The position numbers and the translations under genes are program-made. A DNA stretch of 64,000 bases from Craterostigma plantagineum (lineage: Eukaryota; Streptophyta; Magnoliopsida; Lamiales; Linderniaceae), in NCBI GenBank assembly GCA_027422505.1, contig JAPQWV010001415.1, forward strand, positions 1 through 64,000, given 5' to 3'. This document shows positions 35,856-47,263 of this stretch, piece by piece (position 1 is the first letter of the stretch; each line of letters begins with the position of its first letter). Below the pieces are notes generated by a model that worked only from the letters and a program-made list of their open reading frames with translations, was not told the DNA's origin and did no database searches.

Positions 35856-38082
35856 TGTTGGGAATTCCGGGTGTCCCGAGATCGAATCCCGGGCGCAGCG
35901 GAAGTTTAAAATTTTTCCCGGGATCCCCGTAAGGAGCCCCGGATCGCTTGGTTATGTGAAGAAAATATGCATGACATGTAATAAGGGTTTTCGAAGCTTA
36001 CCCTCGTCGCGAAGATCCCAAGCTCTCGCTTTGTCGTCCGGTTCTCGTAGTCCGCTCCGAGCAACGTCGTGACCTCTCCAAGCTCCAATGCCTTGGCAAG
36101 ATCGTCACGCCGACCCCGGGACGTATCCAAATTCCACCTCCTCCCAAAGATGGATAGAGATGAGGGAAGATGTTTCATAAGAGATGTGTTTGTGTTTGTA
36201 TTTGTGTGTTTGATCTACTAAAAACTCAAACACACTTAAGATTTTTCTCAAAGAACAACTCATATGCTCTCAACTCTCTCTAAACTCAAAGTTAGAGTGA
36301 GAAATAAGCTAGAATTAATCATGGACGAAATTAGCAAGTCCTTAACTTAAAATTAATTTTTCAACCATGAAAATGACTTTAAGTTTGATAAATTGAATCA
36401 TGTTCTACATGACTCAGTTTTTTAATTCCCTTGTTTTCATCAAATGACTAGATATTGTCCCACAAATCTAACAAAAAATAATGGACGAATTTGGACTTGA
36501 TTTGGACTTCACGGCCGGTTTTGTTTTGGACTTCACGGCCGGAATTTGTCCCACAAATCTAACAAACTCTTTCGGTTTTGGACTTCACGGCCGGGTCAAG
36601 TCCTTCACGGCCGTGACACTGTCAGGGCACAAAATGAGCTCACTGTTGTGATTCACGGACTAGAACAGTGCCCTTCACGCCGTGACACTTTCGGCAGGTT
36701 TGCGGCAGTTTCTTGTTTCACACAGATCAAGGGGTAAACGATATCGGATGGACCTGAAACTTTAACCACCGAAAGCAGACTCACCAATCTTGATTCTGGC
36801 CAAAGGGATTCTCAATCAGTGGTCTATATTGGGAGATATGAAATTCTGAATCTGCTGCTACTTTTTAGGCGGGCTTCACGGCCGCGACGAGCCTTGCTCC
36901 TGGTTGTGAACCCTATTTCCGGTCCATTCTTCATCGTTTCGTTCCGGGAATCTAAGTCCATATAAATATAGTTTCTAAAACTTATATTTAACATTTTATT
37001 AACGTCTCAAAGCCCGTTAAATAATATGCATATCTCTTTATCAGATACTGTCCCAGTGATCCTTTTAAGCCCGACACTCTTGGTTCGTCTCAACCCGGCA
37101 AGGGAGGAATTCAAGAATTCGGTAAGCACCTAGCCAATACCGTGGTACCGAATAGACCCCGTGTTGAGTACGATCTTCGTATTTTACGAACCGACTATAG
37201 ATCATCGTCGTACGTATAGACCCTTCACTTATGTCCCGGTCGAGTGAGAGCTATGGTAATGTCAAACTCACTAACCCGACACTATATCTAATTCATGACG
37301 ACGAAATTACTAAACTACACTCCACGTCCCACGTGAGTTAGTTTTTATACTTTGCAAAGATTCCGTAATTCCTCGTCCCCGAATATGCATAGGACATATA
37401 CCTCGATTACTTGCGAGGTTGTGAATCCCTCACGACTGTCAAGCCCAGCAGTTGCACTTCGTTGTCAAGACCGCATGTCGCCGCTGACCCATGTTCAACC
37501 TCGAACAAGGCGGGCCTAGCAAACTAGTGACAAGTCAGGACCCCGAAACCAACTTTGTCAATGACCCTTCGGTCTAAGGTCCATGCACACTACTATAGTC
37601 AATCGATCGATCATTGACACTCAACGAGTAATTAGCCCATGTGATCGTCGATTACGAGTCGTGTCCAAATATAAGTTAATCCCGGATTCAACTCATATCA
37701 ATGTTACAACCCCCACTTCCCAAGTGAATGGTTGGCACAACCATTTTAGAGTCGTCAACAAATAAGTCATGATCGACCTCCAGTCACCCTACTAAAGTCT
37801 AAGACTTATGGACTAATTAAATATCCGAGAATAATAGCTCACCGGTGCCCCCTCTCATCCCATGAGAATCGGTGACTAAACTCGTATTTATGGAATTTAT
37901 TTGTTTACCGTCTTGCCGGATGCCAAGTAAGAACTAATGGTAAATAAATAATATGCCTTTTGTAAATTCCATAAATAAATATTCGAATACAATATCCAAA
38001 TATTGTAGTGTGAATAATAGGATCATGTTTATGCCCTATTCATTACATCCTCGAATGGCATTCCGCATGCATATCCCCAACA
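35856..38082. repeat. Solo LTR, 2227 bp, nested in the Stowaway MITE
   Basis: Begins TGTTGGGAATTCCGGGTG and ends ATATCCCCAACA (TGTTGG...CCAACA), with exact 5-bp direct repeats ACGCC at 35851-35855 and 38083-38087. No internal coding domain, so it is read as a solo LTR, or possibly a large non-coding LTR derivative. The opening sequence resembles plant Copia LTRs. A zone at 36500-36890 repeats TTCACGGCCG several times. Open frames inside are short and unconvincing. Confidence 0.8.
36500..36890. repeat. Cluster of TTCACGGCCG motifs in the LTR
   Basis: TTCACGGCCG occurs at about 36508, 36532, 36584, 36604 and 36875, with a variant (TTCACGCCG) near 36673, several preceded by TTTTGGAC. Could be a degenerate minisatellite or repeated protein-binding site in the LTR's U3 region. 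Confidence 0.6.
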
Positions 38083-38130
38083 ACGCCCGATATAGTAAAA
38101 TGTACAAAAACTATTGGGACGGAGGGAGTA

Positions 38131-38499
38131 TTAAATTTAACAATTTATTCAGTTCCAACACTTCTGAACTACTTGAATCTCGTGATTACGAACTGGTCCC
38201 TCAACACACTCCAAGAATACTCATTGTTTGTTTATATAATAAAATAATATATCATACAATAAATCGACATATCATGTATACGTTCATCTCCACTCAACGC
38301 AACGGTAAGCTCCATCCCACACTCCGAGTAAGTCCGGTCTAAATTGAATCATAATCTCATCGTCAGCTATGTGACAACCATTGGCTTCTATCCGAACTAA
38401 CCCATCGTGGTCTATCTCCACTCAACGCAACGGTAATCTCCATTTCTCCGATTGACTCTTAGAACTATTTTCTTCATAATATCGACTTATGTTTGCATA
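38131..38499. other. Intergenic, no gene recognised
   Basis: About 370 bases between the Stowaway element and the next MULE MITE. A short phrase (ATCTCCACTCAACGCAACGG) occurs twice, near 38286 and 38413. Nothing coding. Confidence 0.4.
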
Positions 38500-38508
38500 A
38501 TTAATTTG

Positions 38509-39729
38509 GGGATAATTGCAAATTTGGTCTCTCAGTTATAGGCCTACATCAGTTTCAGTCCCTCGAAAACACACGACATCATATATGTCCCTTAGTTTTT
38601 AACCGTTAATCAACTCCAGTCCTTTCCGTCAAGTTTGACCGGGTTGACCGTCAAAACTAACGGAACTGACCGTTAGTGCCGTTAAATATTAAAAAAAAAA
38701 AAAAAATAACTTAAATATTAAAAAATGAAAATAAAATTTGACAAAATATTATAAAAGTAACGAGAAAAAAAGACTAAAATTTAAAAATTGAAAATATAAT
38801 TATAATAAAAATAAAACAAGAAACAAAATATAAATTTTACAAAATTAAAAACATAATTAAAAAAAGAAATTAAAATCTAAAAAATAGAGATATATTTAAA
38901 ATAAAAAAGAAATAAAACATAAAATGAAAAATTCTAATTAAAATAAAAAAATTAATTTAGAAAAACCAGAAATATAAAAAAAAACAAAATGAAGAAAAGA
39001 GTAAATTTTAAAAATTGAAAATATAATTAAAATAAAACTAAAATAAGAAGTAAAATAGTAAAAAGGAAGAAATGTCGGAGGAGGAACCGTTGATTTCTCC
39101 CAAAACAGGAAGCAGTGGATCAGGGCCACGCCCACAAAGGTGCGGTTGATCACTCCGCAGAGGAGATGACTGTTGAAGAAAATTCGGATAGCGAATATTG
39201 TCGTGAAAGAAGCTGATCTTTGATTTTTTTTAAATTTATTTTCATTTTGTTTTTATTTAAATTATATTTCTGGTTTTTCTATATTAATTTATTATTTTAT
39301 TTAAAAAATTTAATTTTATTTTTTATTTCTTTTTTATTTTAATAATATCTCTATTTTTTTTGAATTTTAGTTTCTTTTAGTTTTAATTATATTTTTAATT
39401 TTTTAAAATCTATATTTTGTTTCTTATTTTATTTTTGTTGTAATTATATTTTTAATTTTTAAATTTTAGTCTCTTTTTTTCATTTTTACTTTTATTATAT
39501 TTTTTAAAATTTTATTTTTTTGTTTTTTTAATATTTAAGCAATTTTTTAATATTTAACGGCACTAATGTCAATTCCGTTAGTTTTGACGGTCAATCCGGT
39601 CAAACTTGACGGAAAGGATTGAAGTTGATTAACGGTTAAAAACTGAGGACATATATTGATGAAGTGTGTTTTCGATGGACTGAAACTAATGTAGGCATAT
39701 AACTGAGGGACCAAATTTGCAATTATCCC
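38509..39729. mobile_element. Fold-back MULE MITE, 1221 bp
   Basis: Starts GGGATAATTGCAAATTTGGT and ends with its inverted copy (ACCAAATTTGCAATTATCCC). Arms of about 180 bp match well, sharing for example CAAAACTAACGGAA and TTTCCGTCAAGTTTGACCGG, and the AT-rich inner parts remain partly complementary. Flanking 9-mers ATTAATTTG (38500-38508) and TTTAATTTG (39730-39738) match in 8 of 9 positions. The centre (about 39060-39215) is a GC-richer island unlike the rest. Confidence 0.85.
39060..39215. other. GC-richer island inside the fold-back MITE, possible captured gene fragment
   Basis: On the minus strand one frame reads INRTFVGVALIHCFLFWEKS, a hydrophobic stretch that could be a piece of a membrane protein exon. 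On the plus strand a short frame begins MSEEEPLISPKTGSSGSG. I do not recognise a source gene. Confidence 0.35.
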
Positions 39730-39738
39730 TTTAATTTG

Positions 39739-40189
39739 TATTGCCTGATTTTACTTTTTTAGCATTTATGGCAATTTATATTACGTCACAATCTCTTATA
39801 ATTATCATAAAGCCATTTCTTAAGACCAAACAATCATAACCCGTCAACAGGGCCGTTTTTCAATAATATTTTTAATCGGTGGTCTCGCTCTGGTAACAAA
39901 GTGTGGTCGCCATGAAAGAGAGGCTCTAAAACTTTAAAAATTTGCCCTAAAAATTATGTGGTCATGTGTGGCAGACCATGATGCACAAATCCGGTCAGTT
40001 AATTCGATTATGTACTCAAGAATATCTCGACTTAATTTCTAATGTTGCATAAAAAAAATCATATCATGCTATTAATTGCAACACAAACATGCCGTCTATA
40101 TACATATATTTATTCACGCATAGTGTAATATTAGGAATATATAATGATTGTCTGATTTGGTAAATTTTTAAATATTGAGTGGCTGTATG
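39739..40189. other. Intergenic, no gene recognised
   Basis: AT-rich sequence without recognisable coding or repeat structure. Confidence 0.4.
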
Positions 40190-40702
40190 TAGGGGTGCTA
40201 AACAGGTCTTGTTGGATCACATTCCGGAATAAACGGGTTGAAAACTTCAACTCTGACCTGACTTGGTTTACTTAAAAGGGTTGAAATATCGAACCCTAAC
40301 CCGACGTGCTTTAACCCAAATAAAACCCATTAACCCGCCAATCAAATTAAAAAAAAAAAAATAATCACAATTATAAACCAAATTAAATAAAACAATAGAG
40401 AAACAAAAAAGTTTTGTTTTTTAAAAATCAACAACAATTAAAATTCCAAATAATACAAGTCATATAATTAAATAAAAGCAATTTATATTAAGGATATTTG
40501 TAATAATTTATTTATTCGGGTGGGTTGATAAACGAGTTGATTTCGTGTTGAAAACCCGAACCCTAACCTGACCCATTTAATATTCAGGTTGGGTTCGGGT
40601 TTACCCATTTACTTAAACAGGTCGAAAATGCTAATCCAAACCTACTATTTTCGGGTGCGATTCGTGTCGGATTGGCGGGTCGGATCGATTTTTAGCAGCC
40701 TA
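40190..40702. mobile_element. Inverted-repeat MITE, about 510 bp, hAT-like ends
   Basis: Left end TAGGGGTGCTAAACAGGTC, right end as reverse complement TAGGCTGCTAAAAATCGATC. The interior has complementary CGGGT/ACCCG-rich blocks near both ends. TAGGGGTG...-type ends are common in non-autonomous plant hAT-like elements. No convincing target duplication found. Confidence 0.5.
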
Positions 40703-42338
40703 GATGTACATGGTTAATTTTTTAGTTATTACAATCCTCCAATGATTATCAATTACTAAATAAAACAAAAAAAAGTAGATTTGTAGAGTAGAGATAGGTG
40801 GATGGGGCGCACAGTCCACCAATAATTGTAGTAAATCAATTTTTTCGTTTATCTCTATTTAATCTTCCGTCGATAAGGGTTGGCTGAAGTGATTGAGTCG
40901 TGACATCTCCAAAGTATATATAATAAGTTATGATTTCAATTGGCCTGTCTTACGTATTGATGTTTTCTGTAATTCGAATAATACACACAAAATAGGAGTA
41001 ATCTATCTCCCTTAAAACGATCGTTCTCATGAATTTAAGTTCAAGTCGAAGTACTTCCATTATTTTATTTTTAAGTGCTCCTTAGGAGATGAACGCGCAA
41101 TGGATAGAATCTCCGTCGGTATTATTACCTGAGAAATCATTTATTATTTCCAATTGAGCACTAAGAACTTCGCTTTTTTTCGATTTCCTATAAAATCATG
41201 GCTCTTCTAGATACATTTCTTCATTCCGATTAAAGTACAATTAAGTATAAGAGCATCTCCAATCGATACCCAAAAACCCAAAATATATACTAAAGTTCTC
41301 CAACCGTACACCAAACGCAAACTCAAAATGCGTTTTCATTTTCTCTCCTGTTTCAATTACTTTCTTTATTTACTGTTTCTCTCTCTCTCTTCCAAAATAC
41401 TCCCCCAAACCCTAGCCGCCAGCCACCTTCACAATTTCTCTCCCCTCCTCCTCCACCTCCATTAATGGAGGTCTACTCCATTATGGAGGTGGGGGAGCTC
41501 CATTGTTTTCATTTCTGTTTTCTTCATTTCCTTGTTTTCTTTTTATCCTTAAAAAAAAAGTGTTTCCTCCGCCGCTCCGCCGCCTCCTCCGACGCCTTCC
41601 CGCCGGTCGCCACCGCTGTCTCCTCCGCCACCTCCACTGTCTTCTCCGCCGCCACCAGCTCCGCCCCGTCACCTCCGCCTTCGCCGGCTCCACCTCGCCA
41701 CCTCCGCCGCCTTCGCCGGATCTGCCTCGCCACCTCCACTTCCGTCTCAACCCTCCGCCCGCCGCCTCTCCACCTTCGCCCGCTGCCTCGCCATAGCACC
41801 CACCGGGGCCTCACCCCACCACAGTTCATCGCCTCCCGCCACCGTCCACTCGTGAGTCTCCCACGTGGAGCTCATTTCTCCCGGCCTTTGGGTCGGGAGC
41901 TCTTTTCTCCATTTGTGGAGCTTTTTTTCCCCTTGTGGGAGCCCCTTCCGATGAAGACGAGGGCCTCGATCGTTGGACAAAGAAAGTGTAGAGTATTGTG
42001 GATTCGGCTTAATAGCCTTGTTTGTGGTAGGTTCTATAGCTCTTTGGTCCAAGTTTGGGATTTTCTCGTTTTCTGTCGGTTTTTTTCACTTTTGTTGGGT
42101 GTGTTTGTGCTCCTATGTGATCCTTTGTTCTCTACCGAAATTGATGTCACCGGAGAGACCCTTTGGCTATTTAGTCCATGTACTTTTGTTTATCAATACA
42201 AGCTATCGTTTCGGGGGAAAAAAAGAATGAGATATCCCATGAAAATTACATACCATTTATTATTTTTAATTATTAAAGTACCCATATAAAAAATCAAAAA
42301 TAAATAAAAATGTATAAAAGGACTCCTGTGATTAATAA
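40703..42338. other. Intergenic with GC-rich low-complexity stretch, no gene supported
   Basis: The stretch 41570-41830 is rich in CCG/CTCC and is open in several frames on both strands, giving Pro/Ser/Arg-rich translations without domains. A phrase AGAGCATCTCCAATCG near 41251 is a common plant MITE-type end, so part of this may be transposon-derived. I do not call a gene here. Confidence 0.5.
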
Positions 42339-42347
42339 TTATTTTTT

Positions 42348-42878
42348 GGGCGAAAGACACTTTTAATCCTCAATGTTTGGGCCATGGGCGTTTTCGGTCC
42401 CTCATGTTCCGAGGTAACACTTTTAGTCCCCAATGTTACCGATTTTGGACGGTTTTGGTCCCTCAATTAATTTAATCGCTAATTTAGATGGAATTTAACA
42501 CTTGAGAGTACATGATCTCTTTAAACTGGACTTAACACCTCATGAATCATCATCTTCTTCAATCAAAACGCACGTGAGCATCATTACGTATCATATCTAA
42601 CTCATTTTCAAGGTTTTCGATCATTTTCTAAATGTGATGTATAATGATGTTCATGTGCGTTAAATCGAAGAAGAAGATGTGTTACGAGGTTTTACGTCGA
42701 GTAAAAAGAGATCATGGGCTCTCACGTGTTAAATTTTGTCTAAATTAGCGATTACATTAATCGAGTGACTAAAATCGTCCAAAATTGTAACATTGAGGAC
42801 TAAAAGTGTTACCTCGGAACATGGGGGACCGGAATCGCCCACGGCCTAAACATTGGGGACCAAAATTGTTGTTCTCCT
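42348..42878. mobile_element. Hairpin-type MULE MITE, 531 bp
   Basis: Nearly the whole element is an inverted repeat with arms of about 250 bp (left GGGCGAAAGACACTTTTAAT, right reverse complement AGGAGAACAACAATTTTGGT). Both arms continue through TGTTCCGAGGTAACACTTTT and CGCTAATTTAGA. Exact 9-bp direct repeats TTATTTTTT flank it at 42339-42347 and 42879-42887. A transcript would fold into a long double-stranded RNA. Confidence 0.85.
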
Positions 42879-42887
42879 TTATTTTTT

Positions 42888-43337
42888 TCTACGTTTTTTT
42901 ATATGAAAAAATATTGAGTTTATTATTAATTTTGTGAAATTATTTTTTTCAATCGAATTTAAATGATAGTATGGTCTGATAAAGTTGTAAATTTCATGGA
43001 TAATATTAAAAATCGGACAGAAGAGAATATTACAATAATGGTCTTTTAACTTTGCGAATTGATTTATCGGTTGGAGAAGAATTACTGCATTTTTAAGTTT
43101 GAGAATACGTTTGGGTTTGGGTTTGAGAATGCGAGACGGACTTATGATCCTTACGGAATCTCTTGTTGAAGAGATAATAGATGAGAAGGTTGCAAGTAAA
43201 CGTGTGCAGACCACAATGCCGAGGCAAATTGACATCTCATCTATCTCAGAATTGCATTCCTTGTAACAAAGAAAAACAAATGCCATGTAAAATTACATCA
43301 TATCCATCTTCTTCACGCAGACTCCCTCTTCATAGAA

Positions 43338-43369
<32 letters not shown>

Positions 43370-44232
43370 AATAATTCCTTGACAAACAACCCACCATTTT
43401 TTCCTGCCTTTGTCCAAGTCTTCAGCTTCAAACGATCAAAGGGAAAAAAATTATCACCGTAAGGAAAAAAAAAAAAGGAAAAATTACACCTTTAGACTGG
43501 GTGCCCTTTTGATCAGCTGTTTTCTGTTAAAATTCCTGTATCAGATGTAAATTAAAGAGCTTCAGTAATCTCTGACCGCTTTTCATGTACGATTTTCTTC
43601 GTGGATTTTGTTTCTGATCAGTTTCGTGCGTCGGAACGTAAAGGATCAAGAGTGTCCTTACATATTCTATCTTCTGTTTTCTCCCAATTTATTGTAAAAT
43701 TGTACTCGATCTTTACTCCGATTGACGAGATAAGCCCATCGATTGATCAAAACAGATGTTCTACACCATATGGGTTGCTCCAATATTCGATTTTTATGGT
43801 CAATCGTTGCTTAAAGATCGTCCGATCATTGCAAATTCTTGTAAATGCTTTCCCATTTTCTGCACATGTTATATTCTTTTCTCCTTCTGCGCTACTTTTT
43901 TATATGAGATTACCCTCTGTGGAGGTTTCTTTCTTCATCTCTGCTAATTCTATTACATCATCTTTTTCTGGGTTTTTTTCTTGCCACATTTGATCCTTTC
44001 TCTTGTCTGGGCTGATTGTAATTTTATCTTTTTGCTTCTTTCTCTGATGATCGTCGTCCCCTTTCACCGCAGGCTTTTGGTAACATAGCAGTAGTCCTCT
44101 GATCAACTCATTCAATAACTCCCAAGGTTGATCGATCACTGCACGGAAAGCTCATCTCCTCAAATCAACCTCGTACTAAACTAACACGTCGTTTTTTGCC
44201 CTCGAAAGACAGGGCATTCTCTCACGGGCCCC
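42888..44232 (+). promoter_or_regulatory. Upstream region and 5' UTR (probably with intron) of the RCC1 gene
   Basis: Contains a (TC)n run at 43338-43364, typical of plant core-promoter or leader sequence, followed by T-rich intron-like sequence and AG sites near 44072-44090 shortly before the start codon. The transcription start is probably near 43350-43450 with a leader intron, but exact borders cannot be fixed from sequence alone. Confidence 0.45.
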
Positions 44233-46955
44233 ATGGATGCTACTGCAAGCGGAGCATCGAGCGTTCCTTACCATAACATCGTCGCCGATCAGCCATTACC
44301 ACCCGCCTTAGTTTCGCCTCAGAGAAACCAGCGCCAATGCTTCGGAGATGTAACACCTGGCGATTTCCCATTGGCCGCAAACCCTTCTATCGTCCTCCAC
44401 GTCCTCACCGCTTGTAGCCTAAATCCCGAGGACCTCGCCAAGCTCGAGGTAATCGATCGTAGAATAGGATCGAAGGTGCTGCTAACTGAGTCTTGACCTT
44501 TTTCTTGCATAGGCGACTTGCAAGTTCTTCAGGCAAAGTGCTCGTTTTCCTCCCGACTATGAGCTCTCGCTGGCCGAGCTCGCGGCCCTCGATATGTGCG
44601 AGAGGAGAGCCATTTTCAGACCGATGGCGGCCGAGGAAAGGCAAGAAATGAAGAAACGGTGTGGAGGGTCGTGGAAGCTTGTACTTAGGTTTCTATTGGC
44701 CGGAGAAGTGTGCTATAGGAGGGAAAAGTCTCAGGCTATTGCGGGCCCCGGACACAGCCTCGTTGTCACTTCTAAGGGGGAGTTTACTCGTTCGGATCGA
44801 ACAGCTCGGGGCAGTTGGGAAACGGGACAACTGAAGAGGAATGTCGCCCTCTCTAATCAGGTTTGTTTTGGGCGGTGGATTTTTTACGCTTTGGAGGGGT
44901 GGCATTATAGGGACAATGAATTTGGGGGGGGGGGTGATATTATACGGACAATAACTTTCAAAATTAAGCAATGTTGATGATGGCGAACTCAGGGGGTGAC
45001 ATTATACGGACAATAACTTTTAAAATTAAGAAATTTTGGGACGAAATCTAAGATTCGGACATATAACGTACCTAAATTGCTTAATTTTGACCCCCTGAAA
45101 TCTCTGTCCCTATAGCATTGCCCCCTAAATTACAAGACTTAAAAAAATTATCATCCCAATTTTTTACGTATATCTAATGCCTATCGACGTGGTTCTTGAC
45201 GCAATCGAATTTTTTTTTTTGTTTTGTTTCTTGTTTTTTTTAAGATCGCTGGTAGGAATACGCATCATACAAGCAGCAGCTGGGCCGGGGCGAACGATGC
45301 TGATAAGCGACGATGGGCGTGTCTACGCCTTTGGTAAGGAATCCTTCGGCGAACCCGAATATGGGGCTCAGGGAAATAAGCTAAGTACAACTCCCCAGCT
45401 AGTCGAGTCTTTGAAGGACATATTCGTTGTCCAAGCCGCCATAGGAAACTTCTTCACGGCCGTTTTGTCTAGAGAAGGAAGGGTCTACACCTTCTCGTGG
45501 GGGACGAGGAAAAGCTCGGGCACCAAACCGAGCCCGCTGACCGCGAGCCGCGCCTGCTCTTGGGCGCGCTCGAGCACGTGCCTGTGGTTCAGATCGCCGC
45601 CGGGTACTGCTACCTCCTCGCACTGGCCTGTCACCCTCATACCATGTAAGCAAGCGCCTTATCTGTATTCGAAAAAAATGATTCAATTTGTTTTTTGGCT
45701 TGATTATTTTTTCGATCGTGTAATTTAAGGGGTGACATATAGTGTTTTGAGAACTTAGGAGGCGGCGTTATGCAGATAATAACTTTCAGATTAAGCAGTT
45801 TAGGGACGCTGAAACCCCTAGAAGTTATTGTTTGTGTAGTGTCGCCCCCTAAATTTGCCGGATGCCTAGATTATTCTGGAACCCTTGAATTTGGGATCAA
45901 ATCTAGGGTTTAACGTATAAGTCCATAAATTGCTTGATTTTGAAAGTTATTATCCATAATACCACCTCCTAATTCGCCATATCCAAGATTGCACGCCGAT
46001 ACCCTTTAATTTTTGAAAAAATCTAGGGTTCTGACGTATAGTGTTCCTAAGCTGCTTAATTTTGAAAATCTTTGTCCGCACTGGAACCCTGCAACACTAC
46101 AATTTGGGGCAAAATCTAGTGTTTTGGAGTATAATGTTCCTAAATTGCTTAGTTCTTTGAAGTTATTGTCCGTATAATACCACCCCATTATATTAACAGG
46201 ACTAAGACAATAATCAATCTTTTTCTTTGATAGGTCGGTCTACTCCGTGGGCTGTGGGCTCGGCGGGAAACTAGGGCACGGTGCTCGAACCGACGAGAAG
46301 CAGCCAAGGCTCATACAACACTTTGAGACCCTAAGGCTACAGCCTGCGGTGGTCTCGGCCGGCGCATGGCACGCAGCCGTGGTGGGCCGGGACGGGCGGG
46401 TCTGCACTTGGGGCTGGGGCAGGTACGGCTGCTTGGGCCACGGAAACGAAGACTGCGAGTCGGTCCCTAAGGTGGTCCACGGCCTGAGCCACGTTCGAGC
46501 TGTCCACGTAGCCACGGGCGACTACACGACCTTCGTCGTCTCCCACGAGGGAGACGTCTACTCCTTTGGGTGCGGCGAGTCGTCGAGCCTCGGGCACGGG
46601 AACGGCTCGGGCAACGAGCAGGTCTTTGTTTTTTTTCCTTAGAGGGACTTAATCGTAAGTTGCGTTTTCCATTGGGGGCGAAATGGAAACGCGATGTATT
46701 GTTTTTTAGGGAGGGGGCGGGCATGCGAACGTGATGAGCCCGACGCTGGTGAGGTGTCTGAAGGAGAAGGACGAAAGGGTTGTGCAGATAAGCCTTACGA
46801 ATTCTATATATTGGAACGCGCACACGTTTGCGCTGACCGAGTCGGGCAGGCTCTATGCGTTCGGGGCGGGAGACAAGGGGCAGCTCGGGGTGGAGCTCGA
46901 GGCGGGCAGGAGCGAGCGGGCAGGGCCCGAGCTGGTCGACGTTGATCTGAGTTGA
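44233..46955 (+). CDS. RCC1-repeat (regulator of chromosome condensation-like) protein, frameshifted
   Basis: Five plus-strand exons: 44233-44448, 44513-44860, 45256-45645, 46234-46621 and 46710-46955. RCC1 repeats form a seven-bladed propeller used for chromatin or protein binding. This subfamily, which I associate with Arabidopsis At3g55580 (TCF1-type), has an extra N-terminal region. Visible are GDFPLAANPSIVLHVLTACS, SWKLVLRFLLAGEVCYRREK and AIAGPGHSLVVTSKG, then repeat blades: GRTMLISDDGRVYAFGKESF, SREGRVYTFSWG, VGCGLGGKLGHGARTDEK, GRDGRVCTWGWGRYGCLGHG, EGDVYSFGCGESSSLGHG, and the end SIYWNAHTFALTESGRLYAF, KGQLG, stopping VDVDLS. Frame breaks: near 44776 in a G run, the end of exon 2 (in-frame TAA at 44854 after correction), and near 45498 in a G run. 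Introns 2 and 3 are filled with repeat sequence. Confidence 0.92.
44880..45160. repeat. Repeat in intron 2 of the RCC1 gene
   Basis: Contains GTGGCATTATAGGGACAAT and duplicated GACATTATACGGACAATAAC-type segments, and ends CCCCCTAAATTACAAGACTT. Ends and wording resemble the fold-back element at 15770-16820 (GTGGCATTATAGGGAC, CCCCCTAAGTTACGGGACCA), so it is probably a degenerate member of that family. Confidence 0.55.
45720..46215. repeat. Degenerate tandem repeat in intron 3 of the RCC1 gene
   Basis: Phrases of the type AAATCTAGGGTT...AACGTATA...CCTAAATTGCTTAATTTTGAAAGTTATTGTCC recur three to four times at roughly 110-120 bp spacing. Related to the repeat in intron 2. Confidence 0.55.
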
Positions 46956-47226
46956 CATGTTTCTTATTTGTTAGATGATGATGATGATGTAATGGTTGCA
47001 TGTTGTTATTATGTGGTGTTGTTAGGTTGAATTGTGTTTATATTGATTGGTGCTGTTTTTTTTTTTTTTTTGTGTGTAAAATAGGAAGTGCATTTGTGAA
47101 TATAGGGTAGGAGGGTTTAGGAGCTGCAGAAACTAACCTTCTTCTTTAGCTCTTTTACCTTTTAAACCAGTATTTATGATTGTTCGAGTAGTTCTCAGTT
47201 TTCTTCTTCAATTTTTGTTTTTAACT

Positions 47227-47263
<37 letters not shown>

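Larger units (their letters stand above)
35267..38128. mobile_element. Stowaway-like (Tc1/mariner) MITE with two nested insertions
   Basis: Ends are CTCCCTCTGTCCCAATTCT (left) and, as reverse complement, CTCCCTCCGTCCCAATAGT (right), the hallmark ends of plant Stowaway elements, flanked by the TA dinucleotide at 35265-35266 and 38129-38130. Both ends continue with TTTTTGTACATTT. Removing the nested 2.2-kb LTR and one copy of its 5-bp duplication leaves about 630 bp, which itself contains a 378-bp MULE MITE. No transposase. Confidence 0.85.

Noticed and set aside
38938..39153. 71-codon minus-strand frame as a gene
   Set aside because: Most of it is AT-rich MITE sequence; only about 30 residues come from the central island, kept as a possible captured fragment instead.
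41465..42289. 274-codon open frame with Pro/Ser/Arg-rich translation
   Set aside because: It lies over a CCG-rich low-complexity stretch open in several frames on both strands, has no domain or intron signals, and changes character abruptly at 41840. Not a supportable gene.
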